A stretch of DNA of 16,419 nt from Oscillospiraceae bacterium (GCA_029012165.1 JAQXLO010000108.1:1-16419); one strand, 5' to 3'; shown: positions 7,814 through 14,645, counted from the stretch's first letter. Made by a program: numbers and translations. The notes: generated by a model from the sequence alone, not told the origin.

Positions 7814-7845
7814 AACCCCCACCGGCGAAACAGTCGGTGGGGGTT
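7814..7845 (+). terminator. Terminator hairpin of repeat copy A
   Basis: Arms AACCCCCACCG (7814-7824) and CGGTGGGGGTT (7835-7845) enclose a GAAACA-type loop and are followed by GCAGTTTT. It begins 8 nt after the stop of the GH99-like gene and is part of the 89-bp direct repeat. Confidence 0.7.
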
Positions 7846-7904
7846 GCAGTTTTCGGCACAAACTTCCGGAAATAAAAAGTTTGTGCAATTTGTAGCACAA
7901 ACTT
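7816..7904. repeat. 89-bp direct repeat, copy A
   Basis: Matches 9289-9377 at 88 of 89 positions by direct reading; the only difference is C at 7898 against T at 9371. The copy holds a terminator-type hairpin (7816-7843) and three 10-bp arms: GCACAAACTT (7856-7865), AAGTTTGTGC (7877-7886) and GCACAAACTT (7895-7904). The last two form a perfect inverted repeat around an 8-nt centre. The identity ends inside the -35 region of the downstream ATPase promoter. Confidence 0.95.
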
Positions 7905-7931
7905 GATAATTTGAACGGTTTGTGTTATACT
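7903..7931 (+). promoter_or_regulatory. Sigma-A promoter of the DUF4143 ATPase gene
   Basis: The -35 box is TTGATA (7903-7908) and the -10 box is TATACT (7926-7931), with a 17-nt spacer. The first two bases of the -35 box are the last two of repeat copy A, so the repeat-borne inverted arms abut the promoter. A further half-site GTTTGTG (7918-7924) lies in the spacer. After copy B the corresponding bases read TTCGCT, and no promoter forms. Confidence 0.7.
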
Positions 7932-7953
7932 GTTTGCAGAGGAGGGTTGTGCT

Positions 7954-9273
7954 ATGATCGCTTCCCATAAACTGCGAAAGCGGGATTTTTACCTAAACAA
8001 GCTCATCGCCTTTCAGGACAAGGAGCCGGTCAAGGTTGTAACCGGCATTCGCCGCTGCGGAAAGTCCAGCCTGCTAAAGCTGATGGCGGCACACTTGACG
8101 GCGACCGGCATTGCGGCGGAACAGATTATCGAAATGAATTTCGAGTCCTTTGCATTCAAAAAAATGTCTGCGGAGGATTTATACTACTATGTCAAAGAAC
8201 GCATTCTGCCGAATCGGCGGATGTACCTGTTTTTTGACGAGATCCAGCGGGTGCCGAGCTGGGAGGACACGGTCAATTCTTTTCGTGTAGATTTCGACTG
8301 CGATATCTACATCACCGGCTCCAACGCCTATTTGCTGTCCTCGGAATACGCCACCTATTTATCCGGTCGGTGTGTGGAGATCAAAATGCTTCCGCTGTCT
8401 TTTCGGGAGTTTTTGGAGTTTAATGATTTTGTGATTGAAACTGCCGAAAGTGCGCTGGGTGGTGTGCGCACATTTGTCTGCGATGCAAAGGGGGAGCGCT
8501 ACACGCTGCGGGAGGCGTTCGATGCCTATATGCGATTTGGCGGGATGCCCGGCATAGCAGATGTCGGTTTGGATCAGGACAAAGCGCTCACCCTGCTGGA
8601 CGGCATCTATTCTACGGTTGTCCTACAGGACATCTTGGAGCGGGAGAAGCGGCGGGGACAGTGCAAGGTCACCGATGCGGCGCTGCTGCAAAAGATTATC
8701 CTCTTTTTGGCGGACAACATCGGCAATACGGTTTCCGTTTCTTCCATCGGAAAGACCCTTGTGCACGAGGGTCTTTTGGCACAGGAAAAGCGCAGCGGTA
8801 CACCCAGCGTCCACACGGTGCAGTCCTATATTCATGCGCTGAGCGAATCCTATTTATTCTATGAAATCAAACGATTCGATATCAAGGGCAAGGAGTTTTT
8901 GCGCACCAAGGGAAAATACTATATCGTGGATATCGGTCTGCGCAATTACCTGCTCGGTATGCGCAATCGGGACAGCGGACACGCTATTGAAAATGTGGTG
9001 TATCTGGAACTTCTGCGCCGAGGGTACGATGTGGCCATCGGCAAAATCGGGGAAGCAGAGGTGGATTTTATCGCCACCAACGCTGAGGAAAAGCTGTATA
9101 TTCAGGTGACGGAATCCATGGACAGTGAGGCAGTGCGGGAGCGTGAACTGGCGCCGCTGACGAAGATTCCGGACAACTATGAAAAAATTGTTTTGTCGCT
9201 GCATCCCGGCATGGATGCTTGCTATGATGGTATTAAATCTCGGAACCTGATGGATTGGCTGCTGGAGAGATGA
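7954..9273 (+). CDS. AAA-type ATPase with DUF4143 domain
   Basis: This 439-residue protein belongs to the AAA_14/DUF4143 ATPase family, common in several copies in clostridia and archaea and of unproven function. Walker A is GIRRCGKSS (31-39) and Walker B is YLFFDEIQ (91-98). A sensor-like YITGSNA is at 119-125, and LSGRCVEIKMLPLSFREF at 136-153 is a strongly conserved family stretch. Residues of about 245-305 look like a winged helix. The C-terminal part (about 343-388) has the outline of a PD-(D/E)XK fold: E369-V-D371 followed by YIQV (382-385), where glutamine replaces the usual lysine, so nuclease activity is doubtful. The RBS AGAGGAGG (7938-7945) fixes the start. The gene has its own promoter and terminator and lies between direct repeats, independent of the sugar genes. 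Confidence 0.92.
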   Translation: MIASHKLRKRDFYLNKLIAFQDKEPVKVVTGIRRCGKSSLLKLMAAHLTATGIAAEQIIEMNFESFAFKKMSAEDLYYYVKERILPNRRMYLFFDEIQRVPSWEDTVNSFRVDFDCDIYITGSNAYLLSSEYATYLSGRCVEIKMLPLSFREFLEFNDFVIETAESALGGVRTFVCDAKGERYTLREAFDAYMRFGGMPGIADVGLDQDKALTLLDGIYSTVVLQDILEREKRRGQCKVTDAALLQKIILFLADNIGNTVSVSSIGKTLVHEGLLAQEKRSGTPSVHTVQSYIHALSESYLFYEIKRFDIKGKEFLRTKGKYYIVDIGLRNYLLGMRNRDSGHAIENVVYLELLRRGYDVAIGKIGEAEVDFIATNAEEKLYIQVTESMDSEAVRERELAPLTKIPDNYEKIVLSLHPGMDACYDGIKSRNLMDWLLER

Positions 9274-9287
9274 TACAGCAAAACGAA

Positions 9288-9316
9288 CCCCCCACCGGCG
9301 AAACAGTCGGTGGGGG
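9288..9316. terminator. Bidirectional terminator in repeat copy B
   Basis: CCCCC(C)ACCG pairs with CGGTGGGGG (right arm 9308-9316), 14 nt after the ATPase stop. In the plus direction TTGCAGTTTT follows. In the minus direction the tail is TTCGTTTTG. It can thus serve both the ATPase gene and the convergent pfkB operon. Confidence 0.7.
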
Positions 9317-9377
9317 TTGCAGTTTTCGGCACAAACTTCCGGAAATAAAAAGTTTGTGCAATTTGTAGCATAAACTT
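9289..9377. repeat. 89-bp direct repeat, copy B
   Basis: Second copy of the repeat at 7816-7904, same orientation, one substitution (9371). Copy A has 5 C at the left boundary and copy B has 6. The substitution breaks the third inverted arm (GCATAAACTT at 9368-9377), the arm that adjoins the promoter in copy A. It sits between convergent genes. Confidence 0.95.
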
Positions 9378-9391
9378 CGCTATTGGGGGCG

Positions 9392-10465
9392 TCAGCGCTT
9401 GACACGGGCGTTGCCGCTCCACACGCTCCAGACCATATCTTCGTCAGCGGGCTGTGCGTAGTCGGTGAGGAAAGTGGTGGCGAGAGCACCGCTTGCCCAG
9501 CCGAATTGCAGCCATTTTTCCGGCTCCCAGCCCTTGAGAATGGCATACAGCAGACCGCCCACAAAGCCGTCGCCGCCGCCGATGCGGTAGAGGACATGGA
9601 TGGGAAGTGGTTCGGCGATGTGCCATTCACCCTCGTTCCAAAGGATGTCACCCCAAAGGTGTTCGTTGGCGTGGACAACCTGGCGCAGGGTGGTGGCGAA
9701 GACGCTCGCATTGGGGAATGCGGTGCGTACACGCTCGATCATGCCCTTGAAGCCGTCAATCTTGCCGGCGATATCCTTGCCGCCGGCTTCGGGGCCCTGA
9801 ATGCCGAGGCACAGCTGGAAGTCCTCCTCGTTGCCAACGAGGATATCCGCAAGGGAAGCGATCTCGGTGAAAATATCGTGCAGTTCCTGCTCACGGTCTT
9901 TCCAGAACGTGGCACGGTAGTTGAGGTCGAAGGAGATGAGCGTGCCGTACTTTTTGGCGGCACGGGCAAGCTCAAGGCAGAAACGGCTGGTCTCGGGGGA
10001 CAGGGCGCCGATCAGACCCGACAGGTGCAAAACGGCGACGCCCTCCCTGCCGAAGATGCGATCCAGATCGAAGTCGGCGATGGACAGGGTGCGTCCCACT
10101 TCGCCGGCACGGTCGTTTTGCACGCGCGGACCCCTTGCGCCGCAGCCGCTGTCGGCAATGTTGAACTGGTGGCGGTAGCCCCATGGACCGCCCTGCGGGA
10201 CTTCTTTGCCCTCATAGACCATTCCACGGGAGCGCAGGTCACGCTTGATGAAGTCGGCGATGGGACTGTCCTGCACGAAGGTCGTCAAGACCTTAACCGG
10301 AAGTCCCAGATAGGAGGAGATGCTGGCGACGTTGGTTTCCGCACTGGTTGCCTGCATACGAAAAAGGGTGCTCGAAGCGACGGTCTGACCGTCGGGCGGG
10401 CAGATGCGCACACCCATGCTCGTGGGGACGACCAGCGCCCACTGATAGTTTTCTCGAATTTTCAT
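9392..10465 (-). CDS. PfkB-family sugar kinase, KdgK-like
   Basis: This 357-residue ribokinase/PfkB-family kinase phosphorylates a sugar or sugar acid with ATP. The best match by motif is 2-keto-3-deoxygluconate kinase. Visible features are ETNVA (43-47), the FDLNYRATFW segment (179-188) typical of KdgK-like members, NEEDF (212-216) and the second PfkB signature RIGGGDGFVGG (294-304). Catalytic base D299 lies in this signature; the usual GAGD reads GGGD. The start at 10465 is preferred over an earlier in-frame ATG at 10591, because GAGGTGA (10471-10477) lies 5 nt upstream and the 42 extra residues are low-complexity and encoded within gnd. It is the last gene of the larA-like/gnd operon, 10 nt after gnd. 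In this context its substrate could also be gluconate or a related aldonate. Confidence 0.88.
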   Translation of the reverse strand: MKIRENYQWALVVPTSMGVRICPPDGQTVASSTLFRMQATSAETNVASISSYLGLPVKVLTTFVQDSPIADFIKRDLRSRGMVYEGKEVPQGGPWGYRHQFNIADSGCGARGPRVQNDRAGEVGRTLSIADFDLDRIFGREGVAVLHLSGLIGALSPETSRFCLELARAAKKYGTLISFDLNYRATFWKDREQELHDIFTEIASLADILVGNEEDFQLCLGIQGPEAGGKDIAGKIDGFKGMIERVRTAFPNASVFATTLRQVVHANEHLWGDILWNEGEWHIAEPLPIHVLYRIGGGDGFVGGLLYAILKGWEPEKWLQFGWASGALATTFLTDYAQPADEDMVWSVWSGNARVKR

Positions 10466-10470
10466 ATTCG

Positions 10471-10477
10471 TCACCTC
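10471..10477 (-). promoter_or_regulatory. RBS that decides the sugar kinase start
   Basis: GAGGTGA on the minus strand, 5 nt from the ATG at 10465. It overlaps the gnd stop codon (10476-10478), so kinase translation is probably coupled to gnd. Confidence 0.8.
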
Positions 10478-11927
10478 ACACTGTGTACTGGGAGGCGGCG
10501 GTGTCTCCGCCTTCGCCTGTCCAGTTGGTATGGAAGAACTTGCCCCGCTCGGCATCGACACGCTCATAGGTGTGGGCGCCGAAGTAGTCACGCTGTGCCT
10601 GCAGAAGATTGGCGGGCAGACGTGCGCAGCGGTAGCCGTCGTAGTAGCCCAGCGCCGTGGTCATGGCGGGAATCGGAATGCCGTTCATCATGGCGGCGGC
10701 ACACACACGGCGCCAGCCGTCCTGCGCCTTGTCCATGACGTCCTTGAAATAGGGGTCAAGCAGCAGATTGGTCAGAGCGGGATTGTTGTCGAACGCCTCT
10801 TTGATTTTGCCGAGGAACACGCTGCGGATGATACAGCCACCCCGCCACATCAGCGCAATGCCGCCGTAGTTGAGGTTCCAGCCGTAGGTCTTGGCGGCGT
10901 CCCGCATGAGGGTGTAGCCCTGGGCGTAAGAAACGATTTTTGCGGCAAAGAGGGCGTTTTTGATGTCCTCGATGAACTGCGCCTTGTCACCGTCAAACGA
11001 GGGCTTAGGACCGGTCAGCACCTTGGAGGCGGCGACACGCTCCTCCTTGATGGCGCTCAGACAGCGGGAGAACACCGCCTCGCCGATCAGCGTCAGCGGC
11101 ACACCCTCGTCCAGAGCGGCGATGCCCGTCCACTTGCCGGTGCCCTTCTGTCCGGCGGTGTCGAGAATCTTTTCGACGATGGGTTCGCCGTCGGTATCCT
11201 TGTATGCCAGAATTTCGGTCGTGATTTCGATGAGATAGCTGTCTAATTCCTCGGTGTTCCACTTGGCGAAGATGTCGTGCATCTCGTCGGCGGTCAATCC
11301 CAGAAGGTCACGCATGAGCTGATACGCTTCGCAGATCAGCTGCATATCGCCGTATTCAATGCCGTTGTGCACCATCTTGACAAAGTGTCCGGCGCCGTTC
11401 TCTCCCACCCAGTCACAGCAGGGGGAGCCATCCTCCACGTGGGCGCAGATGGACTGGAAGATGGGCTTCACGCTTTCCCATGCGGCAGGGGAGCCGCCGG
11501 GCATGAGGCTCGGACCCTTGAGGGCGCCCTCTTCGCCGCCGGAAACGCCGGTGCCGATGTACAGCTTGCCCTTGCTCTCCACATAAGCGGTGCGGCGTGC
11601 GGTGTCGGGGAAGTGGGAGTTGCCGCCGTCGATGAGGATGTCGCCGTCATCCAGCAGGGGGAGAAGCTTGTCGATCATCTCGTCCACAGACGAACCCGCC
11701 TTGATCATCATCATGATCTTGCGGGGCTTTTCGATAGAGGCGACCAGTTCTTCCAAGGAGTAGGTGCCGACGATATTTTTGCCCTTGGCACGACCCTCCA
11801 CAAAGCGGGTCACCTTTTCGGCAGTGCGGTTGTAGACCGATACGGTGAAGCCCTTGCTCTCCATGTTCATGACGAGGTTTTCGCCCATAACGGCAAGACC
11901 GATCAGGCCGATATCCGATTTTTTCAT
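10476..11927 (-). CDS. gnd: 6-phosphogluconate dehydrogenase, decarboxylating
   Basis: This 483-residue cytoplasmic enzyme of the oxidative pentose phosphate pathway converts 6-phosphogluconate to ribulose 5-phosphate and CO2. The Rossmann motif is IGLIGLAVMGENL (6-18), and NRT (33-35) after strand 2 favours NADP. Active-site features are VSGGEEGALKGPSLMPGG (128-145), the catalytic K184 and E191 in KMVHNGIEYGDMQ, and the C-terminal HTNWTGEGGDTAAS stretch that reaches the partner active site in the dimer. The length matches the long form of the family. The start at 11927 has CGGAGGA 7 nt upstream. An in-frame ATG at 11969 would overlap the upstream gene and lacks homology. The gene lies 23 nt after the larA-like gene and 10 nt before the kinase, which ties the operon to aldonate metabolism. 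Confidence 0.97.
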   Translation of the reverse strand: MKKSDIGLIGLAVMGENLVMNMESKGFTVSVYNRTAEKVTRFVEGRAKGKNIVGTYSLEELVASIEKPRKIMMMIKAGSSVDEMIDKLLPLLDDGDILIDGGNSHFPDTARRTAYVESKGKLYIGTGVSGGEEGALKGPSLMPGGSPAAWESVKPIFQSICAHVEDGSPCCDWVGENGAGHFVKMVHNGIEYGDMQLICEAYQLMRDLLGLTADEMHDIFAKWNTEELDSYLIEITTEILAYKDTDGEPIVEKILDTAGQKGTGKWTGIAALDEGVPLTLIGEAVFSRCLSAIKEERVAASKVLTGPKPSFDGDKAQFIEDIKNALFAAKIVSYAQGYTLMRDAAKTYGWNLNYGGIALMWRGGCIIRSVFLGKIKEAFDNNPALTNLLLDPYFKDVMDKAQDGWRRVCAAAMMNGIPIPAMTTALGYYDGYRCARLPANLLQAQRDYFGAHTYERVDAERGKFFHTNWTGEGGDTAASQYTV

Positions 11928-11934
11928 ATGGTTG

Positions 11935-11941
11935 TCCTCCG
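11935..11941 (-). promoter_or_regulatory. RBS that decides the gnd start
   Basis: CGGAGGA on the minus strand, 7 nt from the ATG at 11927. This choice gives the standard N-terminus MKKSDIGLIGLAVMG. Confidence 0.8.
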
Positions 11942-11950
11942 ATATATAGT

Positions 11951-13201
11951 TTAAGATTGTACTGTCCAAAGTCCCAGTGCGGGATTGCTGATATAGAAGA
12001 TCTCCTCGCCGTCCGGCAGCGTGACAAAACCGTCCCGAAGCACGGCGGGATCGTATTTGGCGGCGGCTTGCGCATAGGGGATGTAGCCGAATGCCGCCCC
12101 CTCCACCTCCTCACGGGTGAGATGCTCGGTGCAATAAGTGATGGAAAACCGTCCGTCCGAGGAACCGTGGATCAGGTGCGCCGCCACGGAAAGATTTTCC
12201 TGCAAGTCGGCGTTTTCCTCCACGAGGCGCAGAATTTGCTCTCTGCCCACATAGCCGTATTTGCGAATCAGACGGTCGTTCTCGTCGTCCTCGCCGAACT
12301 TGCGCACGCCGGGCGCCAAAATAACCAGCTCGCCCCCGTCGGCAATGGCCATGCGGGTGCGGTAGATCGCCTTGTTGCCCAGCCATGTGCTCTTGAATTC
12401 CCGGGGGTCGAGATAGACGACCGCTTTCTGAATGGGCTTGTCCAGATGCGTCAGGTTAAGCTTTTGGCTCAGCGCCACCGCTTCCTCGAACACATCCCGC
12501 TGATCGCCGATGCACAGACCGTGGATGAACGTATCGTCGCCCTTGTTGGTTGTAACGGTCAGGATATACAGAAGCGGCACATCACCGAGGAAGTGTTCCT
12601 GTGCGTAGTCGAACACCTTGCGCACAGGGGAGAAGTCCTTGCCCATAATGCGTTCCATGCCGTAGAAGGCGCCGAGCATATGGGAGGAGTTGATCATGCT
12701 GCTGCCGCCGCAGCCGACGAAGATATTTTTGGAGTAGTTCGCCATGCCGACCACCTCGTGGGGCACGACCTGCCCGACGGACAGAACCAAGTCATAGCTT
12801 TTGTCGATCACCCGGCGGTTGACTTCCACGTCGATCTTGTCGTTGACCAGTCCCTCGGAAACCTTGCTTACAAAGGATGCCGGAACTTCGCCGAGTTTGA
12901 CCACATCGGTGCGCCAGTTGTGGACGATCATCTTTTCAAAGGGCACATCCTCACCGAAAAATGCATCCCACTCCGCCTTGGTCATCGGCTCATGGGTGCC
13001 CAGTGCGGGCATGATGTCCACTTCGCAGGTGTCTTTGAGCAGGGAGTAGTACATGGCCGTAATGCGCCCGGCGCCGGAATACAATCGGGTGTAGTCCGGC
13101 GGCAGGATCAGAACCTTGCGCAGGTTTTTGCCTGCAATGGATTTTGCCAAAGCTTCCCGAAGCGCCGCATCGGAAAGCCCGATATCGCTTTTTAAAATCA
13201 T
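11951..13201 (-). CDS. LarA-family nickel-dependent hydroxyacid racemase/epimerase homologue
   Basis: This 416-residue protein is homologous to lactate racemase LarA (DUF2088 superfamily), which uses a nickel-pincer nucleotide to epimerise 2-hydroxyacids by hydride transfer. The N-terminal PPDYTRL (34-40) and ALGTHEPMT (66-74) are family motifs. From memory of the Lactobacillus plantarum enzyme, H174, K184 (cofactor link) and H200 (nickel ligand) are spaced 10 and 16. Here H148, K158 and H174 in PHEVVGMANYSKN...SSHM keep exactly that spacing, and H94 may equal H108. The protein should therefore carry the cofactor. The RBS GGGGTGA (13208-13214) precedes the start. LarA homologues with other specificities include a gluconate 2-epimerase. 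Lying first in an operon with gnd and a sugar kinase, a role on an aldonate is more likely than on lactate. Cofactor genes larB, larC and larE are not in the window. Confidence 0.87.
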   Translation of the reverse strand: MILKSDIGLSDAALREALAKSIAGKNLRKVLILPPDYTRLYSGAGRITAMYYSLLKDTCEVDIMPALGTHEPMTKAEWDAFFGEDVPFEKMIVHNWRTDVVKLGEVPASFVSKVSEGLVNDKIDVEVNRRVIDKSYDLVLSVGQVVPHEVVGMANYSKNIFVGCGGSSMINSSHMLGAFYGMERIMGKDFSPVRKVFDYAQEHFLGDVPLLYILTVTTNKGDDTFIHGLCIGDQRDVFEEAVALSQKLNLTHLDKPIQKAVVYLDPREFKSTWLGNKAIYRTRMAIADGGELVILAPGVRKFGEDDENDRLIRKYGYVGREQILRLVEENADLQENLSVAAHLIHGSSDGRFSITYCTEHLTREEVEGAAFGYIPYAQAAAKYDPAVLRDGFVTLPDGEEIFYISNPALGLWTVQS

Positions 13202-13227
13202 ACCAAATCACCCCATTCTACTATAAA

Positions 13228-13256
13228 AGTATACCATACAGCACAGTCTTATTCAA
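13228..13256 (-). promoter_or_regulatory. Sigma-A promoter of the larA-like/gnd/kinase operon
   Basis: On the minus strand the -35 box is TTGAAT (13251-13256) and the -10 box is TATACT (13228-13233), with a 17-nt spacer. A start about 7 nt downstream leaves a short leader of roughly 20 nt before the ATG at 13201. A short imperfect palindrome ATTC-N5-GAAT (13251-13263) overlaps the -35. Confidence 0.7.
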
Positions 13257-13296
13257 GAAGAATTTACAATTTCTTCACCACTTTTGTCACAGTATG

Positions 13297-13305
13297 TGCT
13301 ATAAT
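13297..13305 (+). promoter_or_regulatory. Extended -10 promoter of the zinc-ribbon/TSUP operon
   Basis: TGCTATAAT fits the extended -10 consensus TGnTATAAT. No good -35 box lies 16-18 nt upstream, as expected for this promoter class. It is 27 nt before the ATG at 13332 and divergent from the larA-like operon promoter. Confidence 0.6.
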
Positions 13306-13331
13306 GAGCAAAAGAAAAAGGAGGTCATTGT

Positions 13332-13775
13332 ATGAACTGTACCAAGTGCGGCGCAACCCTCAATCCGACCACAAGATTTTGCCCCCAATGCGGCACACCG
13401 GTTCCGCAGGGCGAGGTGCATTACGACTGCGGACTGCAAAGGCGGGACATTGCAACGTGTATCATTTTGTCCATCGTGACGTTTGGCATCTACGGCATCT
13501 ACTGGTTTATCAAGATGGTGGACGAGGTCAACCGGGTGTCCAACGACCAGACGGCGTTTTCCGGCGGGGTCACATGGCTGCTGTCCTTTGTGACGTTCGG
13601 CATTTACGGCTGGTACTGGTACTATCAGGCGGGAAAAAAGATGAACTACGCCAAGCAGGTGCGCAATATGCCGACGGAAAACAGCGTGGAGTTTTTGTAT
13701 CTGCTGCTGGCGGTGTTCCGTATGGGTATTGTGGCGAAATGCCTGATTCAAAATGATCTGAACAACATGGCATAA
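13332..13775 (+). CDS. Zinc-ribbon DUF4234 membrane protein
   Basis: This small protein of 147 residues has unknown function. The N-terminus is a zinc ribbon with C3-x2-C6 and C17-x2-C20 (MNCTKCGA...FCPQCGTP). A DUF4234-type region follows with two hydrophobic segments at about 42-60 and 80-98. Each contains the same phrase, TFGIYGIYW (50-58) and TFGIYGWYW (88-96), so the domain looks like an internal duplication. A third hydrophobic stretch is at about 119-136. No signal peptide is seen; the ribbon should face the cytoplasm. The RBS AAAAGGAGG ends 8 nt before the ATG. It is followed after 14 nt by a TSUP transporter gene, so the two are probably co-transcribed and may work together, though no shared role is known. 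Confidence 0.85.
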   Translation: MNCTKCGATLNPTTRFCPQCGTPVPQGEVHYDCGLQRRDIATCIILSIVTFGIYGIYWFIKMVDEVNRVSNDQTAFSGGVTWLLSFVTFGIYGWYWYYQAGKKMNYAKQVRNMPTENSVEFLYLLLAVFRMGIVAKCLIQNDLNNMA

Positions 13776-13789
13776 GGAGGCGCCACAGG

Positions 13790-14560
13790 ATGTGGATAAA
13801 AGTACTGGTCTGCTTTTTGGCAGGTGCGGCGGCCGGTATCGGCACAGGCTTTGCGGGCATGAGCGCTGCGGCGGTCATCGGACCGATGCTGATCACTTTT
13901 CTGGACGTCCCGGCATATGCCGCCGTGGGCGTCGGGCTTGCCAGTGATGTGCTTGCCAGCGCAGTCAGTGCGTGGACGTACAAGCGGCATGGCAATCTGG
14001 ACGTCAAAAACAGCGTCCCCCTGCTGGTCAGCGTGCTGGTGATGACCGTGGTGGGCAGCTTCGTGGCCAGTCTCCTGCCGGAGCGAGCCATGAGCAGTAC
14101 CACGCAGATCGCCATGATCGTGATCGGACTTCGCTTTTTGCTCAAGCCCGTCCAAAACACCAAGGCGCAGATGCAGGCGGATTCCCCCAAACAGCGCATT
14201 CTCAAGGCGATCGTCGGCGGCGTGCTGGTGGGCTTCGTCTGCGGCTTTGTGGGCGCCGGCGGCGGCATGATGCTGCTGTTCGTGCTGACCTCGTTCCTCG
14301 GGTACGAGCTGCACATGGCGGTGGGCACAAGCGTGTTCATCATGGCATTTACGGCGCTGACCGGCGGCATCAGTCACTTTTCCATCGGCGGTATGCCGGA
14401 TGTGACGTGCCTGGTGCTGTGCGTGGTGTTTACGCTCCTTTGGGCACGTATCGCCGCAAAGATCGCCAACAAGGCAAAAACGACCACCTTGAACCGTGTG
14501 GTGGGCTGTGTGCTCATCGGCACGAGCGCCGTGATTTTGACGGTCAACTATTTGCTGTAA
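13790..14560 (+). CDS. TSUP-family transporter (TauE/SafE, sulfite exporter-like)
   Basis: This 256-residue inner-membrane transporter has about eight hydrophobic helices in two homologous halves. Each half opens with the glycine-rich family motif: AGIGTGFAGMSAAAVIGPML (15-34) and VGFVCGFVGAGGGMMLLFVL (147-166). TSUP members move small anions such as sulfite, sulfoacetate or other organosulfur compounds, often as exporters, but the substrate here cannot be read. The RBS AAGGAGG (13774-13780) overlaps the stop of the zinc-ribbon gene, with 9 nt to the ATG. The two form an operon closed by the hairpin at 14566-14609. No sulfur-metabolism gene lies nearby. Confidence 0.9.
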   Translation: MWIKVLVCFLAGAAAGIGTGFAGMSAAAVIGPMLITFLDVPAYAAVGVGLASDVLASAVSAWTYKRHGNLDVKNSVPLLVSVLVMTVVGSFVASLLPERAMSSTTQIAMIVIGLRFLLKPVQNTKAQMQADSPKQRILKAIVGGVLVGFVCGFVGAGGGMMLLFVLTSFLGYELHMAVGTSVFIMAFTALTGGISHFSIGGMPDVTCLVLCVVFTLLWARIAAKIANKAKTTTLNRVVGCVLIGTSAVILTVNYLL

Positions 14561-14565
14561 AAACA

Positions 14566-14609
14566 GCCGCAGTGTATGTGGAAAGTTTTGCGTACACTGC
14601 GGCGTTTTT
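14566..14609 (+). terminator. Intrinsic terminator of the TSUP operon
   Basis: Perfect 11-bp arms GCCGCAGTGTA (14566-14576) and TACACTGCGGC (14593-14603) with a 16-nt loop, followed by GTTTTTG. It directly abuts the next promoter's -35 box. Confidence 0.85.
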
Positions 14610-14610
14610 G

Positions 14611-14639
14611 TTGACAGAAAAATAAAAATACGGTACAAT
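14611..14639 (+). promoter_or_regulatory. Near-consensus sigma-A promoter of the GNAT gene
   Basis: Perfect -35 TTGACA (14611-14616), 17-nt AT-rich spacer and -10 TACAAT (14634-14639). The predicted start near 14646 leaves a leader of about 155 nt before the ATG at 14801. Confidence 0.8.
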
Positions 14640-14645
14640 AACAGT

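Larger units (their letters stand above)
7816..9377. other. Repeat-bracketed ATPase cassette (possible mobile or recombination unit)
   Basis: Two nearly identical 89-bp repeats bracket a single gene with its promoter; the repeat period is 1473 bp. No transposase, integrase or target-site duplication is seen. The near identity implies recent duplication or gene conversion. Homologous recombination between the copies would remove the gene and leave one repeat acting as the terminator between the GH99-like gene and the pfkB operon. Mobility is an inference. Confidence 0.4.

Noticed and set aside
7816..9377. CRISPR-like array or insertion sequence
   Set aside because: Only two repeat copies separated by a full gene, no short regular spacers, no cas genes and no transposase.
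7711..9732. Same 29-residue peptide seen in two minus-strand open frames
   Set aside because: It is just the translation of the two 89-bp repeat copies read in reverse, not a protein duplication.
9383..10738. 451-codon plus-strand frame opposite the sugar kinase
   Set aside because: The minus-strand kinase has full PfkB motifs. The plus frame has no recognisable domain and starts next to repeat copy B.
11957..13195. 412-codon plus-strand frame opposite the LarA homologue
   Set aside because: Antisense shadow in a GC-rich gene; the minus strand carries the conserved nickel-enzyme residues.
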